Positions 21,614 to 32,800 of a DNA stretch of 64,000 bases are shown here, piece by piece (the first letter of the stretch is position 1; the number at the start of each line of letters is the position of its first letter). The translations under genes and the position numbers were made by a program. Below the pieces are notes generated by a model that had not been told where the DNA came from, did no database searches, and worked only from the letters and a program-made list of their open reading frames with translations. The DNA is taken from contig OZ017797.1 of assembly GCA_963969395.1 (NCBI GenBank), positions 12,400,001 through 12,464,000 on the forward strand, in the 5' to 3' direction. The DNA comes from Pseudoscleropodium purum. Taxonomy: Eukaryota; Streptophyta; Bryopsida; Hypnales; Brachytheciaceae.

Positions 21614-24366
21614 GCCAATAATAAATTAGATGTGAACATAGTATCACTTTAAACTCCCATAAAAGTTTGCTTTTGCAAACAACATAACAATAACATCCAT
21701 TTATTAAAAAATCTCACAAAATGATTTCTAAAGCTACTCCCCATCATTGCAAAATTCACATGTAATGAATCTATATACATTTCCAAGTGAAATGAAAAAA
21801 CTAAATTAGTTTCAATATATTGTTTTGGAATTTCTAATTTCTAATTGTGTTGTAGAGAACAATTTAAAATCTTCAACTTGCACCAGAAGGTCAGGAGGTG
21901 CCAATTCAAAAACCATTGAATGAAAAGGTAAGGTGTAACTATCAAATGTCTCTCCACCTCTCTCTAATGGCACACCTACAATTTCTCATTCTATATATGT
22001 AGAGAGAATTCATCATGTTGTGTATATTTTGTATTGACTACTTCCCCATGATCAATTGTGAATACATGTGTAGAAAACCAATTTGTTAGATTTAGAAAAA
22101 ATCATTTTTTCAATTATTTTTTAATATATTAATGTAGTGTTACTTACAATTTTCATTACAGTCAAAGAATTAATACATCCATGAATATTTAAATTATGAA
22201 TGAAACTAACTAAGTAACTATATATATTCAAATTCAAACTCAATGATTTCACCCTACTTTGAATTTGGGTGCCTAGTAATGATTTCATTAACTCATGATT
22301 CAAGAATGTTCTACAAATTGTTTCATTTTTTATTTTGATAATTGCATCACTACAAAAAAATTGGCACAAATGAAAATGTTGTTGTTTGTCTAAAGTGTAC
22401 TTTTACATTAAAGGGAAAAATTTTAATCTTGAGAAAGATTACATATACAATAATCCCTACAATGATGGATAATTGATATTAGAAAGAGCTTGAATGTATT
22501 TATTTTGACCTATTGATCTACATAGGCTTATTATGTCTAAATTATATAAGATACTTCTTGAAAGCTTATCATGTCTTTTTCTTATAGACTCTCTCTACAT
22601 ATAGGGAGTGAACAATTGCAATGCCCTGTCCTTACAAACTTATCTAATTCATGTGTATAGCATGTATCAGAAAAACATTGGGCATGACAATCTTTCAAGA
22701 AAACAAGATTAAACAACAATCAAGTGGTTCCAAACTACTATCAAACCACTATCAAACCACCATCAAACCACACAATGCATATATTAGTGTCCATTTCTAA
22801 ACAAAATAGAGTTATTTTTTCCTAAAATTCCAAAGGTGGTTTGTGATATATGTCTTACAAAAACCATGATTGGTAGAAACGGGTGAAAAATTTATGTCTT
22901 GCTACATTAGTGATCACAAATTGATGTTTTAATGTATAAAGATATACATTGGTCTATTTACATTGTATCTTATTTGCATTTGTGTGTGTATGTGTGTTGG
23001 TTTTTGTACATTGTAAATTATGTCTTATTTGTTCTTCTCATCGTAGTATGTTGAATTTTTAAATGCTATATAACTAATAGACTTTAATGAAACCTTAGCA
23101 TTTAATAATCATGTAGTTGTATTTCTTCCAAACCTTTACGTAATAAAAATATGAATGCCATGTGCATATCAATGTAAAAGTACTAAATTACAACTTATGA
23201 AATGACTTTATCATACTAATAATTGAAAGTGTCATAGTGAAGATGATCAATTTTCAAACAATCTTTATGACATACTACAAATATTAGTAAACACCAAAGA
23301 ATGTACTACACACTATTAATTATAACAAGAAATACTAGGTTCAAAATTTTTTAAGTGACACTAATTAATTCTTAAAACCTATCATCATTTTTTGAAATTT
23401 TGCTCATTTTTTCTTATATATGACTACAAATAACTTATTTACTTCAATTTTATGAAATTTGTTAGAATGAAAGGTTGTATTTCAAAGATTCAATCAATAT
23501 TTGCAAGTTTATAGAAGTTATTTGAACAAAGCGACACTCTAAAGCCTTCTAATTCAAATCCAATATATTCTCTAATCTATCCTATATTTATCATCTCTCT
23601 ATATATATCTATTTATCTAAACCACACAAAAAAAATTTTAAACCCTTAAAGACCATAAGGCCACCTTGTGGCTTTTGCAACTACATTTGTAGAAAATTTG
23701 ATAAGCTAACCTCACTAATAGCTTGTAAATAGTAAAGAGACCCTAGATGATTTTTTTGTTAAATTTTTTTGTGCCGAATCTGATCAAGAAATGATCAAGT
23801 ATATGGTTTTGGGTGAATTTTTTGAGAATGGAGAAGAAACTTTGGGTTGTCATTTTATATTTTTATACCTTTTTTTCTACTTCTGAAAATTATTTGAAAA
23901 AAATTACACATCAATACCATGATAACATGTATTGATGGAAAAAAAATCAAAGTTTTTGGAGCACTTTCGAGCATTTCGATTTCAACATTCTCATTTTAAG
24001 GTATGTACAAAATACTACCTAATCAAACATGTTTTATCAATCTTGTTAACAATGGCATTTTTTCAAGAGTTGTGTGATTTCATTGATCTTTTTTTCATAA
24101 GAAAGCTACATAAGTCTTTTTTCATTTCAATAGTCAAAATCATCAATTGAGGAATTATTCCACATGAATGAGGAATTATGCTTGTTATAAGAACTAATAA
24201 AAAAAAACAAGAGCTATGCTCAAACACCCCTAGTTCCTTAGGGGTTTAAAAAATGCTGCTCCCAACCCTACCAAGTGCAAATTTAAGCACCCCTCAAATC
24301 TTTTCATACAAATTTCTTATTGGATGAAGAAAAGAACATTCAGATGAATGCACCAACTGGAAGGAA
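21614..24366. other. Intergenic AT-rich DNA
   Basis: No supported gene. A short direct repeat of ATCAAACCACYATCAAACCACC lies at about 22738-22770, and a hairpin AACACCCCTAG/CTTAGGGGTTT at about 24221-24246. Frames of 60-82 codons are AT-driven and lack family features. Confidence 0.5.
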
Positions 24367-24450
24367 ATCTCGATTCGGGCACCTCGATAAGGAAAGAGAT
24401 CTCGATTTAGAGACCTCGGAAGAGGAAGGAGATCTCGATTTGGGCACCTG
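24367..24450 (+). promoter_or_regulatory. Triple 32-33 bp repeat in QCR7 promoter/leader
   Basis: ATCTCGATT recurs at 24367, 24399 and 24432 within imperfect copies of a unit containing GATCTCGATTTGGGCACCT. The array ends about 95 bp before the QCR7 ATG, so it lies in the core promoter or 5' UTR. A regulatory role is inferred only from position. Confidence 0.5.
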
Positions 24451-24544
24451 AATATTCTCCTTTGCAATCCTTCACTACTCTTCTTTGCTGGTGTGCACCA
24501 AATTTTGCGATCTGCTTGCCTTTGGAAGGCATTTCAGGGTCGCC

Positions 24545-25979
24545 ATGGCTACCAGGCAGGCGTTGCAGAAGGCGCTGGATCCCCTCTGGAACTGGGCTTC
24601 TCGTCGCTACCAGGCTGCCGTTGCGAGGGAGCTCAAGAAATACGGTATCCCTGCAGACCTTAAACCCTAATTTATTGTTCGGCTGCACTTCTGTTCCTTT
24701 CGTTTACGCTTTCTGAGTTGTGGGAATCGTCGTTGGAAATTGTTGTGGTGAAGGTCTGCGATACGACGATTTGTATGACGATCTATACGACCTGGACGTG
24801 AAGGAGGCATTGAACCGGTTGCCTCAGCAGGAGGTGGACTACCGCAATCAGCGTCTGAAGCGCGCCATGGACTGCTCCATGAAGCATCATTACCTGCCCA
24901 AGGACTTGCAGGTTGGGTTTCCTCGCATTTCAACCTTTAATGTGGATTGTTAGGAAGCGGAATAATGTTTGAGCGATTGGGATAGCCACATGGTTGGGTT
25001 AGACCCGTGGGAGGTTTTTCTCAATGTCAATTTAGTGCGGTTATGTCCTTAATTACCTCAGCATCTTGGTCGTGCTGTCTGTTGGTTTCGGAATGCGGTT
25101 GATTTTGTGAAACTGAATTTAATTGCAAGCGGAGTAGTGCAAAACCTTATTAGCTGAAAAAGTAGAATGCAAGGTTGGTGGTCTCATTTGGTCACTTTTT
25201 GGTGCAGCTTTTTTATTTTTCTGCAAGGTCACATATGATTTGCGAGAGGATTTACGGCATAATAATTTTAGCAGTTTTTGGCAATTCACCCTTCACTATA
25301 GATGACAATTGATAAAAGGAGACAATAGTCCGACATTCGTTGTACATAGCACGCATGGTGCTAAGTTAGTGGGTAGCGCCCTGTTTTCTTCCTGTAGGTT
25401 TTGGTACCTCTTACTTGAGATGGGCTCAGGATTGTGCACAAGAAGAATTTGGACTCCTTTCTAAGAGCGTTGAGGCAGCTTCTCAGAAGTCTTATGGACA
25501 GCTCTAGTTCCCTTGGGACTGGAGATCTATTATTGGGCCTTATAGCGCAGCAAAAGACCTTTACCGTTAGACTTAGAACTTCCGTAACAGTTATCATTAC
25601 CTATTGCATCATGGTTCTTGGCATTGAAAATGATATCAAGTATTGGACTTGCGACTGGCCTAGTTTTATGCTCCAAATCGTCGATCTTCCACTGTATTTT
25701 GCTGATATGGTCTCTATGACTCTTGGCAGGCAAAGCAGACTCCATACGAGCCCTATTTGCAAGATGCTTTGCAGCTGGTGAGTATCTTTCAATTGGTCGA
25801 ATTCCAACTGTACTGCCAAAGTAGATTGTTGAAGGTCAATAGATGGATTGATGAAGTTTCCACAAAAGGTACTTATGTTTTTTCCTTTTAATGTTATTCT
25901 TCCTTTCCAGGTAAAGGAAGAACGGAGGGAACATGCAGAACTGGGATCTGATCTACCCTACACACGTTCTTTACCCTGA
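24545..25979 (+). CDS. QCR7: Cytochrome b-c1 complex subunit 7 (14 kDa)
   Basis: Four exons, 24545-24644, 24754-24911, 25730-25777 and 25911-25979, join in frame at GT/AG borders to give 124 residues, close to the usual 122-123 of plant QCR7. The product is a small matrix-side subunit of mitochondrial ubiquinol-cytochrome c reductase (complex III), needed for assembly and stability around cytochrome b. Recognition rests on the strongly conserved centre LRYDDLYDDLYDLDVKEA, NRLPQQEVDYRNQRLKRAMD and SMKHHYLPKDLQ, followed by QTPYEPYLQDAL and VKEERREHAELG and the short C-terminus ending TRSLP. The start MATRQALQKALDPLWNW matches the family's N-terminus, which carries no cleaved presequence. Introns are 109, 818 and 133 bp. 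A telo-box-like AAACCCTAA lies at the start of intron 1 (24662). The gene looks intact. Splice sites are by eye; the exon joins agree with the family sequence. Confidence 0.93.
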
Positions 25980-26600
25980 AGTATGAAACTGCACTTTCAT
26001 GATGTTCAGCAGAGTTATTTTAGATTTCGCGTAGCTTCGGAGTTGCCATCCACTACCCTTTGTCTTAGTAATTTGGTGGGACAAAGCGCTGGTAAATCTT
26101 GTACAGGTCCTCTTCGCGCATGTTATTAGGACTGGCTCTATTCAATAAGCAAGAATTCAGTTCTGGATCAAATTGTGTGTACTTTATCAGGAGCATGTTG
26201 TATTTTGTTGATGTTATTGTCCGTTCGTGTTTGCAGTGTGTCCACCTGCTAGCTGTACAGTACAGTACCCAGTGGACCATAAATTGTTGAGGACTTCATC
26301 TAGTCATTTCAAATATTGGGCATCCAGTGCCGAGATTGACTTCATGATTTGCCGCTGTTCTAATCACTATTTAGTAATTCTATTAGTACCAACTAGCTGA
26401 GAACTGCTCCAGAAAGTATTCAAGTATCAAGTACCACATCCGGTGCTAAATGAGTCGTGAGGTAAGGTAACAACCAAGATACTTAAGATGACGATTGCAA
26501 CTACAGATTGACATGCAGTAGTCAGCTGGAGCTTTGAACAGAAAGAAATGAGAGGAACAACCTTTTATCACCTACATTCTCTTCAAAATGAATAGATATC
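25980..26600. other. 3' flank of QCR7
   Basis: The first part is probably the QCR7 3' UTR. Only short chance frames follow; nothing recognisable. Confidence 0.4.
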
Positions 26601-26625
26601 ATTTCGGATAGATTGGGCTACCGTT

Positions 26626-27200
26626 TTGCAGCTTCATACTCTAGCCTATACTACTTCACAATCTCCAACCACAAAGCCTCTTTCCTTGGCATCAACTCCA
26701 CCAACGAATTCCCCGCGTCACGGAATTTTGAAACCTGCATTCAAAATCTCTCCACTATGAGCGTCCTCAGCGTCTTCCACTTGAGCAAATTCCCAGTACC
26801 GTTCAACGCCTGGTTCCTCTCCGTGGGTTCCACGCACGCCCAAATCTCTTGCTCAGCAAAAAGCTTCGCATCGGACGCGTCGGACAAGCGCTCGTACGTG
26901 AACTCATTACTCGGAAACGTTGGATTCCTCTTCCCTCCTGTCAACAAATCAGTGCGAAAACTATAATCGTACCAATCAAGTTCATCAAATTCATCGCTGC
27001 AAATATGAAGATGTCAATCGGGCAATGAGTGGAATATGAAATTTTCCCTCCGGATTGCTTAACGGCTTCAAGCGCAATGACCTCTTGATAATGGAAGAAT
27101 TTATGACACGGCAACCGCGGTTTATCTTCTACGAAAGCTGACACGTTGGGTTTGATCTTCCCCAGAAGCTCGAACCGCGAATTGCTTCACTCCCGTCTGC
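26626..27200 (-). pseudogene. Decayed unrecognised coding sequence
   Basis: The minus strand has a stretch with clear coding character but several breaks. From about 27170 it reads VEDKPRLPCHKFF and HYQEVIALEAVKQSGGKI, then CPIDIFIF. After a frame change near 26998 it continues DEFDELDWYDYSF, then LTGGKRNPTFPSNEF and QEIWACVEPTERNQALNG. In-frame stops follow at about 26741 and 26656, between segments that still look coding (FRDAGNSLVELMPRKEALW). I do not recognise the family. The frame change might be an undetected intron, but the two late stops argue for decay or for an earlier true end at 26741. An upstream frame (27122-27553) contains VHITAQTGVKQFAVRASGED and may be an extension. Confidence 0.45.
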
Positions 27201-27559
27201 GCCGTGATGTGAACCCGCCACTCTTTCTGGAATTTCGTACAACACAGAAGAGTTTCAGGATTGCGCAAAAGACTCTCGAATGTATCCCCCCCTTTCAATT
27301 GGGTTTTACAGTTCAGATCAGTATCCAAATATGAGCAACTACATGTGCAGTTGCAGAAGAAGACGCGACGTGCGATTTCATATAGTACGGAACATCCAAC
27401 TTGTGAGAGTTCTGTAAATCTGTATCCTTCAAATATGAGAGAAATTCCATGAGAAGAAGCGAGTTCTGGTCGATTGAGCTTTCTTACCCCAGCACGAGGA
27501 TTGAGTCGCCCAGTTTGACATGGGGACGGGAAGGGAAGGCCCACCGTCTGCACTCCAAC

Positions 27560-29802
27560 TCGATCGAGAGAAACCCAAACTGAAACTCAAGTAACCTCAA
27601 GTCCTTACAAGTTTTGAGTCACCGAATTGGTGTCCGACTATTTGAGTCTCAAAATATTATGTCCTGTCGGTGTCAGGACGACGACCTGCAACTTATCAAA
27701 TTATCTTCAACTGCAACGAAACTCCCTGGGACAGATTTAATTGGGATTGATGAAGCACGTGCGAATGCAAGGAAAGTCTCATGATGCATGAAGTGCACGG
27801 CTCCGTAGAAAATGATGGAGGAACCGTGCAGCCATTCCCTACGTGGCAACCATTTCATTGACAGAGGAAGAAGCATACGAAAAGATGTCACAGGAAACTG
27901 CGCGGGACTTGCTTGGATAACTCACTCTTCGATCTCGTGCAAGAAGAATAACTATATCCTTCGCTGTGCATTAATAATGAGAATGGCACAAAAAAGGGCA
28001 TAAGTCTGCAATTCCCGACAAACCCTAACCTTCGGCTTCTTCTGAATCCATTCAAACGAACAATTCCATGGCGAAGATCGAGAAACCGGATAATTCTGAT
28101 CGCGCGAAAATCTGCATTAGTGATTAATTCTTCATCATTTTGTGATCAAAGTTCCTGGAACAATACTACCCGAGAATCTTCGATGTTCTCCGACTCGGGA
28201 TGATCCAACGAAGGTCGAGCTTGTCTGTTCATTAGTATCTTCCTGCAGATCGGTAACTACAGTAACAGCGGAGAAGAGTGAGAACAGAGGAGTCTGTCGG
28301 AAAAGAGTCTTTGACTATTTCTAAAGGGTAAGAGTACTAATAAGTCTTGACTACTTAGAAGTCTTCCGTTTTATCAGTTCTCTCGTCCAAAACTTATTTG
28401 AATTCTCCACCATGGACTGATTTTAGTTGCTTCAGTTGTTGTTGTGAAATCTTGCTCCGCGATTTCTGCGTAGTTCGCTTTGTTGGTGGAGCCTACTGGC
28501 GCAATACTGTTTCTGGACGGGGGCAATCGTTACCGACGCTGGTTCCTCATCAGGGTTTGGGATTTTTCGACTTGCGGTTTGATTGTTGCGGCGGGTGCCG
28601 TGCGTGGATGCGAGCTTTGGAGTATTCTAGAGGTTTGTTACGAAGAGTTTTGTGCACGTTTTGGGGGGTAGGATGGTGAAAATTCTGCGTTTTCTGAAAT
28701 GGAGTGAGCCCGAAAATTGTAGCTCGTGTTGTATGGAAGTAGTGCGCTTGAAACTTGTTTTGAGAGTATGCCGCAGGATTTCGAGATAGTGCAATTTTTT
28801 CTTTGGGATTGTGATGATTATTTCGAGTTTCTCGACGGTGTTGAATGTGTCGTTTCTCGGCGCTTCCGTTTCTAGCTCTGAGGTTTGTAGCACTTTGGAT
28901 TGCCGGTGACTTGGAGTGTGTACATTGGTATGTTTGTTTTTATCGTCGAAGTATTGGAGTAAATTTGATCTTCTGTAAAAATAGGTCTTCGGGAGCTCTT
29001 CAGTTGATCCATTGCGGAGCCTGTTTGTCGCTAAATTGAGGGTAGCGGAGCTACTAGAAGCTGCGTGTCTCGTTTGTGTAGATTCTGATGGTGACGTTGA
29101 GCTTCACAATCAGTTAGGATAGTCTTCCAGGATTGAAAAAATGAGCTCTGATTGCGTTTCGTAGATTTAGGGTTTGGGAATTGACTGGCTCGTACGTCTT
29201 CAGACGCCTTTATCAGTAACTGTGAGTATGATTATTTGTGTTTTTTTGAGGTATTGGTGTGAATTTTCTTTTGGGGAGTTGTGAAATCTGGAACAGTACT
29301 AAGTCTAAGCTTATCCTTAATGAGCCTGCTTGTTGGGGAATTTGGAGGTAAAGGATGTGATGGAGCTGTTGGAAGCTAAATCACTCGCTTGTCTAGATTC
29401 TGGTAGTGACGGTGAGCGTCACAATCGTGTGTTCTTTTTCCTTTTGGGTTCATCTATTTAGGGTTTGCGAATTCACGAACGTCACATCAGTAGGACAGTG
29501 AACTGACAGCAGAGCTTGCAAAGAGTCCTGAAAAGTTACAGAGGGTGGCCTCAGTACGATCACTGTGATAAATCGCAAATTATGCGGTCCTGAAACAATC
29601 TAGTTTTTGTTGCAATCCCTATTTTCATGAAACTCTTTGAATTGTGTATGGAATCACTCTTCTAGGCTTCAAGGTACAAAAGGATGAAGTGTTGTTGATG
29701 CTTGCAAACATTTCAAAGTTGTTGTTGTTGTTGTTGTTTCTAGATACTACAAATGCGTGAGTGTCAAGAATAGTTCTTGATGATGCGAGTTTGAGAGACA
29801 GC
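27560..29802 (+). other. Region 5' of HUB: likely promoter, leader exons and UTR introns
   Basis: About 2.2 kb of moderate GC with short frames only. The stretch from about 28100 on has T-rich tracts and GT/AG pairs typical of transcribed plant leader introns. A (GTT)n run lies at about 29717-29738 and a telo-box-like TAGGGTTTG at 29167. No independent gene could be supported. Confidence 0.4.
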
Positions 29803-32800
29803 ATGGGAAGCTCAGAAGAGCCGGACCGTAAACGCCGCCACCCTAATAACAACAATCATTCCGTGTCTCCACCAGTGAAAAAATTGTCGCTCATACCTTC
29901 ATCCGAAGAGAAGAAGGTGCGTTCACCATTATTTCTTTTTCTTTTTTGGATCTTTGGGCCAGTTTAGATTTTTGAAGGCAAAGCCATGAGCTTAATATTT
30001 GAGCCACATCATGTGCAAGTAGCTGCGAGGAACAAGCTTAAACTAATCTATTGCATTTTTGACACATTTGGCATACCAAGTGCCCTATTTACCTTCGAGA
30101 AGTAGCTTGAAGCCTTGTTATCTCAAGTCATTTGACATGTAACATAGAAGTCATTTAAGCACTACCTCTTCTTCCTCATTCTTGTTACTTGGACAAATGT
30201 GAAATTGGACATTAAATGAAATGAGGTAAATTGAAGAATAAATTATCCTTGCAACAATCTAGATTTTTAATTTCTTGCTACCTCAAGCTAACAAGCTTTG
30301 ACCTGTCCAATCTAAAGTGGCCCTTAGGACTTGCAATGTCAAATACTAAGCTCTCATTCGGACTAGGGCATGGGGGTCTTTGTGCTAACATTCTCTTGAT
30401 ATCAACTTTGTTCTACTTTATGGAGGACAAGTGGGGTTTAAGTTATGACTGGGTGAGAATGCAGGTGGATGCCCAAACGTTGCAGTTTCAAAATCAGCAA
30501 CTGGAAATTAAGCTTGACGTCCAACGTAATGAAGTACTTGCTTTAGAGGGTAAATTGAATCGACTTCTTAGCAAGCAGACTTCATTTGATGACAATCTCT
30601 CCATTGTCAATCGTGTGTGGAACCAGGTTTGACTTATGGACTCTTACTTTCTGAGGATCTACTTGGTTGACTTCTTAGTGTTTAGAAGTATTATTAAGCT
30701 GTTTTAAATGTTTCTGAACCATGTATATTATATTCGTCAGAAATTGTACAAGGAAATGTCCTTAAGCAAGAAGCCAGTGGCTGACATGAAGCTACTCTCT
30801 GAGCAGAGAGCGCTGCAACCAAATTTTTAATTCTTTACTTATCTATCCCCCACTGCAGGTTGTGGATAGTTTGGAGTCACTTACAGGACGAGCTAGCGCT
30901 GCAACCAATGGGGTGCATGTTTCAGGTTCTGCTTCCGAGGGTGCGTCTTAGTTCCTCTTCATTTGAGGTTCTTTGCTTCAGGATCATGAGAGTTTCTATT
31001 TTATGCACTCGTGTGGAATTCGTTGTTTTTGTTGTGAGAGATTTATGGGAGCGAGTCGTCAAGTACATCACAATTTGCTGGTGTCATTTGGAATGCTCTC
31101 ATTACTGTAGTTCTTTGGTTTGGTAAATGATATGTGAAGATTCTTTTTTTCACCAGAGCGGAGTAATGCGTCAGATACTTTCTTACAACGGTTGCTTGAT
31201 ACGGGGGCGACGGAAAGCTCCATGACCAATGGAAATACTGCAGTGGAGTCTGGACTGGACAGCCGAAAGTCGACCACTGCGAAGACCATAAAGAGGCTTG
31301 TGGAAAGTATCGATTCTGAGCGGTCTCGACGTGAAGAGATTGTGAGCACTTTCCGAAATGGCCTTATTTCTGACGGTGAGGACACTCCTAAATGACCAAG
31401 AGATTAAATTGGGACTCGTGTTTTTCAAGCAGTTTTGAGTAGGATATATGTGGACTTTCTTTCGTCTGATTCTATTTATGTTTTGACAAACGCATACAAT
31501 GATCTTCATTGATTCTGAAGATGTAAAATTTGTCCCCATCTGAGTTATTCTTTTCATAATAAGATCATTCAAATTGGTTCTTTTAAAACCATAAATCCTT
31601 GGTCCTTTAGGCGTTTAAACTGCTCGTTGAAACACGTATCAAGAAATTAACATTGGAAGATGTGAAGGTCCATCCTGCTTGCTATGATGTCTGTATTAGT
31701 GATGTTTTTTTTACACAAGCTTAATTTCCTAGTAGTCGGCGCGTAGCAGTGAGTGTTTTAATCCGTAGTTTTTGGTTTAGCCCATGATCTTAGATGAAAA
31801 TGTATGTTTTGTAGTGTTATGTAGAGTAATGTTTTGTTGGTGTGTGGAGATTGGGTGAATTATAGTTTTTGGAATTCGTAGGCTTGCATGATGAATTTTT
31901 AAGTTGTAGCAGGGAACGTCCGGTCGCTTGTGAATACAGAAGAGGAGCTATATGCAGAGGCAAAGAAATTGCAAAGTCTTGTGGATGACCTTCATTTAAG
32001 GCACAGGGAGCTTTCAGCTGAGATGGGAACTTGCCATGATATACAGGCAAAGGACCGAGCTGAGGTCATGAGATTAACAGGTACACATTGGCATTTACCC
32101 TCTTTGTCCATTTTGACAGTAACGTAGAGGATACTGTATCTGTTAGGGACGTGATCCTGTACCCTATACAAACCCCTGTTCCAACAGGGTTTTTAACAAT
32201 TGATCGTGCTGATTTGCAATTGTTGTAAATATGACTTGGCTTAATGTTAGTGTCCACTGATTTTTGAATGGAACTGGGATTGCCGATAGCATCCCACTTT
32301 GAAATTGCATAAGAAAGAAATTCATACATTTTGATCAAATTTGATCTCAGCAGATTTGGCGCTGTTACTCAAAGGTCTGTCCATAACTCTGTACATCTCT
32401 CAAAATACACATTCCGACGTATGTTTAAATGCTTAAGTTACGTTAATAGTGTCCTCTACCTTAGTTTAGTATTCTTCAACGAGAGACTGAAGCAGTAGTG
32501 GATATTAGTTATTTGCTTCGTCTCTGACTAGAGTTAGGAACTGCTTCAAGACTCCCGTGCCTTGCTGATGGCGGGTTTTGACATTGTAGGAGAGCTGGAG
32601 GAAGCTCATGCTGATCTGGAGGCTAGTAAGCTCCAGTTGGCCACTCTCCGCTCTGAGGATGTGATGTCTGCACCCAGTGCCACTCCAACTGGTAAGAGTT
32701 TTGAACTCGGAAATGGAGGTGAAGCAAGGGAAAGCTGTTCTGGAGCAACTTGCCAACTGGAAGCTGGATTGGAAGAGGCCAAGGTACTCCTTCTGCTTGC

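Noticed and set aside
22738..22770. Short direct repeats that might suggest a CRISPR-like array
   Set aside because: Units are about 11 bp and contiguous without spacers; a simple tandem repeat in a eukaryotic genome.
24462..24716. 84-codon frame overlapping QCR7 exon 1
   Set aside because: Out of frame with the conserved QCR7 reading and without family support.
27122..27553. 143-codon minus-strand frame as an independent gene
   Set aside because: Composition is uneven (a Cys-rich patch), the motif-like part overlaps the decayed sequence downstream, and no family features support a separate gene.
28398..28679. 93-codon frame upstream of HUB
   Set aside because: Cys/Gly-rich with no motifs; better explained as leader or intron sequence of HUB.
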